Shown here: piece after piece, positions 60,291-64,000 of the stretch
How the letters are laid out: every line of letters starts with the position of its first letter
How positions within the stretch are numbered: position 1 is the stretch's first letter
Origin: Macrophomina tecta
Lineage: Eukaryota > Ascomycota > Dothideomycetes > Botryosphaeriales > Botryosphaeriaceae
Reading direction: 5' to 3'
DNA: 64,000 nucleotides
Assembly (NCBI GenBank): GCA_024180945.1
Contig: JAKSGN010000021.1
Span: forward strand, 620,001 to 684,000
Translations under genes and position numbers: made by a program
The notes under the pieces: generated by a model
Seen by the model: only the letters and a program-made list of their open reading frames with translations
Databases searched by the model: none
Told to the model about the DNA's origin: nothing

Positions 60291-62006
60291 GGCACCGCCC
60301 ATTCATCTCCAGTCACCCTCGGCGCCTTCGCTCAGTGGAACGGCGTGGGCAGCGTGACGAATTGCCTACCTGCCGTCCTCGACACCGCCGGCGCCAGCGG
60401 GGCCAATTGCCTTCACGCCACTGCTGCTTGCTTACCCGTGCGAGGTGATGGATAGATACGACAGCGGAGGTCAAGTGCGCTCATTGGAGATGTGCGTCAA
60501 CAAAGCATGGAATTTGCTGGCGATAACAGAGACACGGCTGCGGCTGGTACGGCGATAATCTCAGCAAATGTGTCGTGAACAAGAGGGGATCGAGGAGACG
60601 GTGGGGAAGCAACTGGAGCCACAAATATCCGCTGAGGCGGGGAATGCAGTGTGCTTCGGAGTTGAGCGAGACATCAGCGCAGAGCGTCCTGCTTTGACCT
60701 GGTCGCCAGCAGCTTGAGTGTCGGTTGCACGGGGAGGTTGCAAGATGTTGGAGGGTGGCGCAAGGCCGCAAGCAGCTGCACTGTGCGACCGCGCCCTCGG
60801 CCTGGCTTGGGCTGCTGTGTCAATTTCGCGACGACGGGCGGGAGGAGGTGTGCTGATGGGGGGGTCGTTTGCTGCGGCGTGCGGCGTGCGGCGTGCGGTG
60901 GGGTTGATTGGATGGGCGATCTGGACGGCCCGCCGCTGTCTCGTCAGATCTGGACTGGGGCTGGTGCCAAGCGAGGCGCGGCGAAACCTGCGCCCGATGC
61001 CCGTCTTTCTTCCTGAACACCACCGCAACGCTTTCTGCGTCACCGCGACTCGCACGCCGCGTTTGAAGCCCGTCTCGGCCCAGGCAATGCCTGACCCGGC
61101 TCCGCGCCCTGCCGTCTTCCCCTCCTGAGCGCCTGCTAATGGCCCTCTGCTCCGCCATGGCCGCCTGCCAGCATCGCCGACCGTCCATAAACGCGCCCCA
61201 TCCTTAAGCGATCCCGTATCCGCAGTCCGTGATGCAACGGCCATTCACCGCCCGTTGTTTCGACAAGGGCACCCAGACGACGGCTGAATGCAGCGCCTCT
61301 GTTCTCAGTGGCTGCGTGCTGCACACGTTGCCGCCGACATGCCCGTCTCCCCACGCAAGGGGCCGGTTCGCGGAGCCAGGCCTGCGACAGCGAGCGCGGA
61401 ATGCCACCACCACCACCACCAGCAGCAGCAGCAAACGCACACGCAGTGCGCGAGCCTTCTTCTGACGCCGCCGACTGGGTTCCAGCTCAGCCTCACGCCC
61501 GCGCTGCTGCTATCAGGAACCCTGCATCCGCCACGCTCCGAAAGCTTAAAACACCACGCCTCGTCGCAAACATTCCGTATGCTCATCTTCGTATCTCGGA
61601 CCGCTATCTATTCCTCCACGTCTGCCCCTGCGCGCGGCTGCTGACGCCGGCCGGATTAGTACGGGCTGCGAGCGGCAGGTGAAATGAATGGCGTGACGGG
61701 CGCTGGCACCGCTGTCTGCTGCCCCCGTAGCGATTCCCACAGCCCTCGCTGCCCAGGTCTGGCCAAGCGTAGCAGGTCCAACCTAAATGAAATTGCCGGC
61801 GAGCACTCTTCTCGGCCAGAAGGTCAATCACAGCGCTGCTGTCTGAGACGCTTACCTCGCTCTAAACCACGCCGCTCCTTCGATGCCTTTCGCCTTCCTC
61901 TCCGCCCCGTCATACTTCTTCTGCTAACCTTTTGTCCCCCCGCATTGGCGCTAAGGCCCACATACACTTTCCCTCTCTCCCCTGCCTTCTACGTGCGCCG
62001 CGCAAA

Positions 62007-63542
62007 ATGTCCGCACCAAGCCCTCCCGCCTGGCTGCGCGGGCGGAGACCCACAGCTTTCTACATAGCCTCCGCCTTCTGCGTTATTGCGCTCTTCATGC
62101 TTTTCAGCAGCCTGCCCTACAACACCAAGCCGGTCCACCCCAACCATGGCTTTGCCGAGCCCGTGACCGCCGATGGCAAGACGTGGTCCTACAACCCCGC
62201 CAAGGACTCCAGGAATCTCGGTCTGTCGGACGAGCAATGCGACGTACGCACGCCTGATCTGTTCTCATGTCCTCTGCTGACTTGGCCCGCCAGGCTGCTT
62301 TCCCGGCTCTCTACACAGAGCTCGACCGCACTCGCGATTACTTTGGGCCGCGCTCCATCCGCCAGGATCGGATTAAGCTGTTCAGAGAGAAGAGAATCTA
62401 CTACCACAGCCAGGTCCACGTCCTCATCTACAACGGTCAGGTTTGTCTCACCCGTCTCCTTGATTGTTTACACAGATCTGATGCGCGCGCCAGATGTACA
62501 TCATCAATGAGCACAAGGGCGCTTGTGACAAGCAGCGCGGTCTTGCTGGGCTGGCCAACCTTTACAGAGCAATCATCTCTGTGCCTGACCCCACCACTAT
62601 CCCCAATGTGGAGTTCATCCTGGACACGGAAGATACTCCGACGCAGGAGATGCCCGATGACCGCGTCGTATGGGGCTGGACAAGGCCAATGGGAAAGCTT
62701 GGCACCTGGGTCGCACCTGACTTTGACGGCTGGGCTGTGAGTCTCTCTCTCTTTCTCTCTCCCTGGAATACAGCTGCTGACTGAATAGCCAGTTCCCCAT
62801 CTCTGATCTTGGTGCCTATGTCTCTTTTCGGGAGCGTCTCAAACTCGACGAAATGCCCTTTGAGGAGAAAGACCCGAGAGCTGTATGGCGCGGCACTCCC
62901 GCTCTCAACAAACTACGGAACACTCTTATGAATGTCACCGAGGGCAAAGATTGGGCCGACGTGCAGCACCTGGTCAAGGAAACCCGCATGCTCATGACCG
63001 AGTTCTGCAACTACAAGTTCCCCATCCACACCGAGGGCAACACCTGGAGCGGGAGACTCCGCTACCTGCACAACTGCAACTCTGCCACTGTCGTCCACCA
63101 GCCTCTCGAGTACCAGGCTCACTACTATGACCTGCTCGTCGCCGATGGCCCGGAACAGGTAGGAATCCTCCGTCCTTTCCGGCGCGAGGCCGAATCGCTG
63201 ACCGCCAAGTAGAACTACATCAGCGTCGCCAACGATTGGTCCGACCTCGAGGAAAAGATCGAGTACTATCGCGCGAATCCCGACGAAGCCGCCCGCATTG
63301 CGAAGAATTCCGTAGATACGTTCCGCGACCGCTACCTGACACCTGCCGCTGAGGCATGCTACTGGCGCCGCATGATCCGAAATTGGGCAGAGGTCCAGGC
63401 TTTCGCGCCGAGCGCCTATGAAGAGGTCAAGGGAAAGGATGGGAAGACAAGGATGGTGCAGCGGGGTCTTGATTGGGAGATTTATGCTCATCCGGATTCC
63501 AATTACGAGCTGAAGTTCCCGGAGGACTCGAAGCATTCGTGA
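62007..63542 (+). CDS. glycosyltransferase family 90 (CAP10-like) protein
   Basis: A 440-residue type II membrane glycosyltransferase, expected in the Golgi lumen, resembling fungal CAP10/CAP59-associated enzymes that add xylose or related sugars to glycans. Five exons (introns 62244-62293, 62441-62493, 62737-62792, 63159-63212; total 1323 nt). Short cytosolic N-terminus, transmembrane helix at about 17-36 (TAFYIASAFCVIALFMLFSS), then the catalytic part: MYIINEHKGACDKQRG, VEFILDTEDTP, WGWTRPMGKLGTWVAPDF, AVWRGTPALNKLRNTL (the family's WRG block), YKFPIHTEGNTWSGRLRYLHNCNS, and the C-terminal YISVANDWSDLEEKIEYYR. The start at 62007 is the ATG directly before the membrane anchor. Neighbours give no pathway hint; it is likely a cell-wall or secretory glycan enzyme. 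Confidence 0.88.
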
Positions 63543-64000
63543 GAGCGCGGAGCGCAAGGATGGTGAAATGCAAGATTGCCACCTGCTGGAGTTTTGCTGC
63601 GAAGACGGCAGTGGGCGCGCGGAGGACGTCGCGCCCGCTGTTTCGAAACGGCCCACGTTGAAATACAGGCGGAATGTCCCGAACAGTACATGAGTTACGG
63701 GACGACCGGGCTACTATTCACTTTACGACAAGATTTGTACCAACGCCACCCAATGCGAAAGAAATGGAGTCTAGTGGGGGAGTATACCCAGGCGTTTTCT
63801 TCTTGAGCCCATATATACAATAGAAATGGCTTTGGTATCCTTCTAAATCATGATTCGGGAGGTGGCTGTTGATAGATTAGCACTGCATTGCCTTGGAAAT
63901 GGCTTCGCCCCCAATGAATGAAAATTATTCTGCAGCGTTTTCGACACTGAATCACATTTTCGGCGTTTCTTGGCCAGTTATCGCCCATCTGGCAAATAAT
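63543..64000. other. window edge, no gene seen
   Basis: About 460 bp downstream of the GT90 gene, presumably its 3' end; nothing further recognised. Confidence 0.5.

Larger units (their letters stand above)
59339..62006. other. 2.7-kb gap with simple repeats and an AT-rich relic
   Basis: Contains a poly-A tract at 59473-59497, a GA repeat at 59919-59946 and an AT-rich block at about 59980-60290 that resembles RIP-degraded repeat DNA. A GCGGCGT-like tandem repeat lies near 60873-60900. The GC-rich remainder has long open frames on both strands but none with recognisable features. The last part should be the promoter of the GT90 gene. Confidence 0.5.

Noticed and set aside
60561..61244. 227-codon open frame on the minus strand
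   Set aside because: Low-complexity translation in GC-rich DNA with several competing frames on both strands; no domain features.

Overview
The window is nuclear DNA of a filamentous ascomycete (Pezizomycotina). Evidence: many short introns (about 38-77 bp) with GTRNGY donors, CTRAC-like branch points and YAG acceptors; Zn2Cys6 and bZIP regulators; a fungal rhodopsin-domain protein; a highly reducing type I polyketide synthase (HR-PKS); and a TA-rich transposon relic with the C-to-T/G-to-A decay typical of repeat-induced point mutation (RIP). I cannot fix the species; a Dothideomycete is a guess.

Region A (0.4-1.7 kb): a PTH11/rhodopsin-like integral membrane protein. Region B (3.4-11.6 kb): a probable sugar-catabolic cluster with a Zn2Cys6 regulator, a lactose-permease-type MFS transporter, a GH35-type beta-galactosidase and a fumarylacetoacetate-hydrolase-family enzyme.

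Region C (12.3-35.7 kb) is the main find, a candidate secondary-metabolite cluster. It holds an HR-PKS (KS-AT-DH-ER-KR-ACP, no methyltransferase or thioesterase domain) transcribed away from a LovG-like FSH serine hydrolase that could release the product. Next come a bZIP/DUF3425 regulator, a membrane-anchored linalool dehydratase/isomerase (Ldi)-like enzyme, a copper P-type ATPase, and a secreted Fet3/Abr1-like multicopper oxidase convergent with the ATPase. The ATPase could load copper into the oxidase in the secretory pathway. An O-methyltransferase lies 4.4 kb further on (40.1-41.5 kb). An in-frame stop in the PKS KR domain and a one-base frameshift in the methyltransferase suggest decay or assembly error. 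A 3.3-kb Tc1/mariner-type element sits entirely inside an intron of the ATPase gene, whose exons still join into a complete frame.

Region D (42.4-50.3 kb): a conserved-looking unknown protein, a fungal-specific transcription factor, an M20 amidohydrolase, and a divergent allantoate-permease-type MFS transporter. Region E (50.3-64 kb) is gene-poor: an intronless Ser-rich protein, a small cysteine-containing secreted protein (effector candidate), and a GT90/CAP10 glycosyltransferase, separated by gaps of 2.7-4.2 kb with simple repeats and an AT-rich relic.

Gene models were built by hand from reading frames and splice consensus. For the PKS, hydrolase, bZIP, Ldi-like, ATPase, oxidase, beta-galactosidase, FAH, M20, secreted, unknown (42.4 kb) and GT90 genes, the summed exon lengths are divisible by three. 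No tRNA, rRNA or CRISPR array was recognised.
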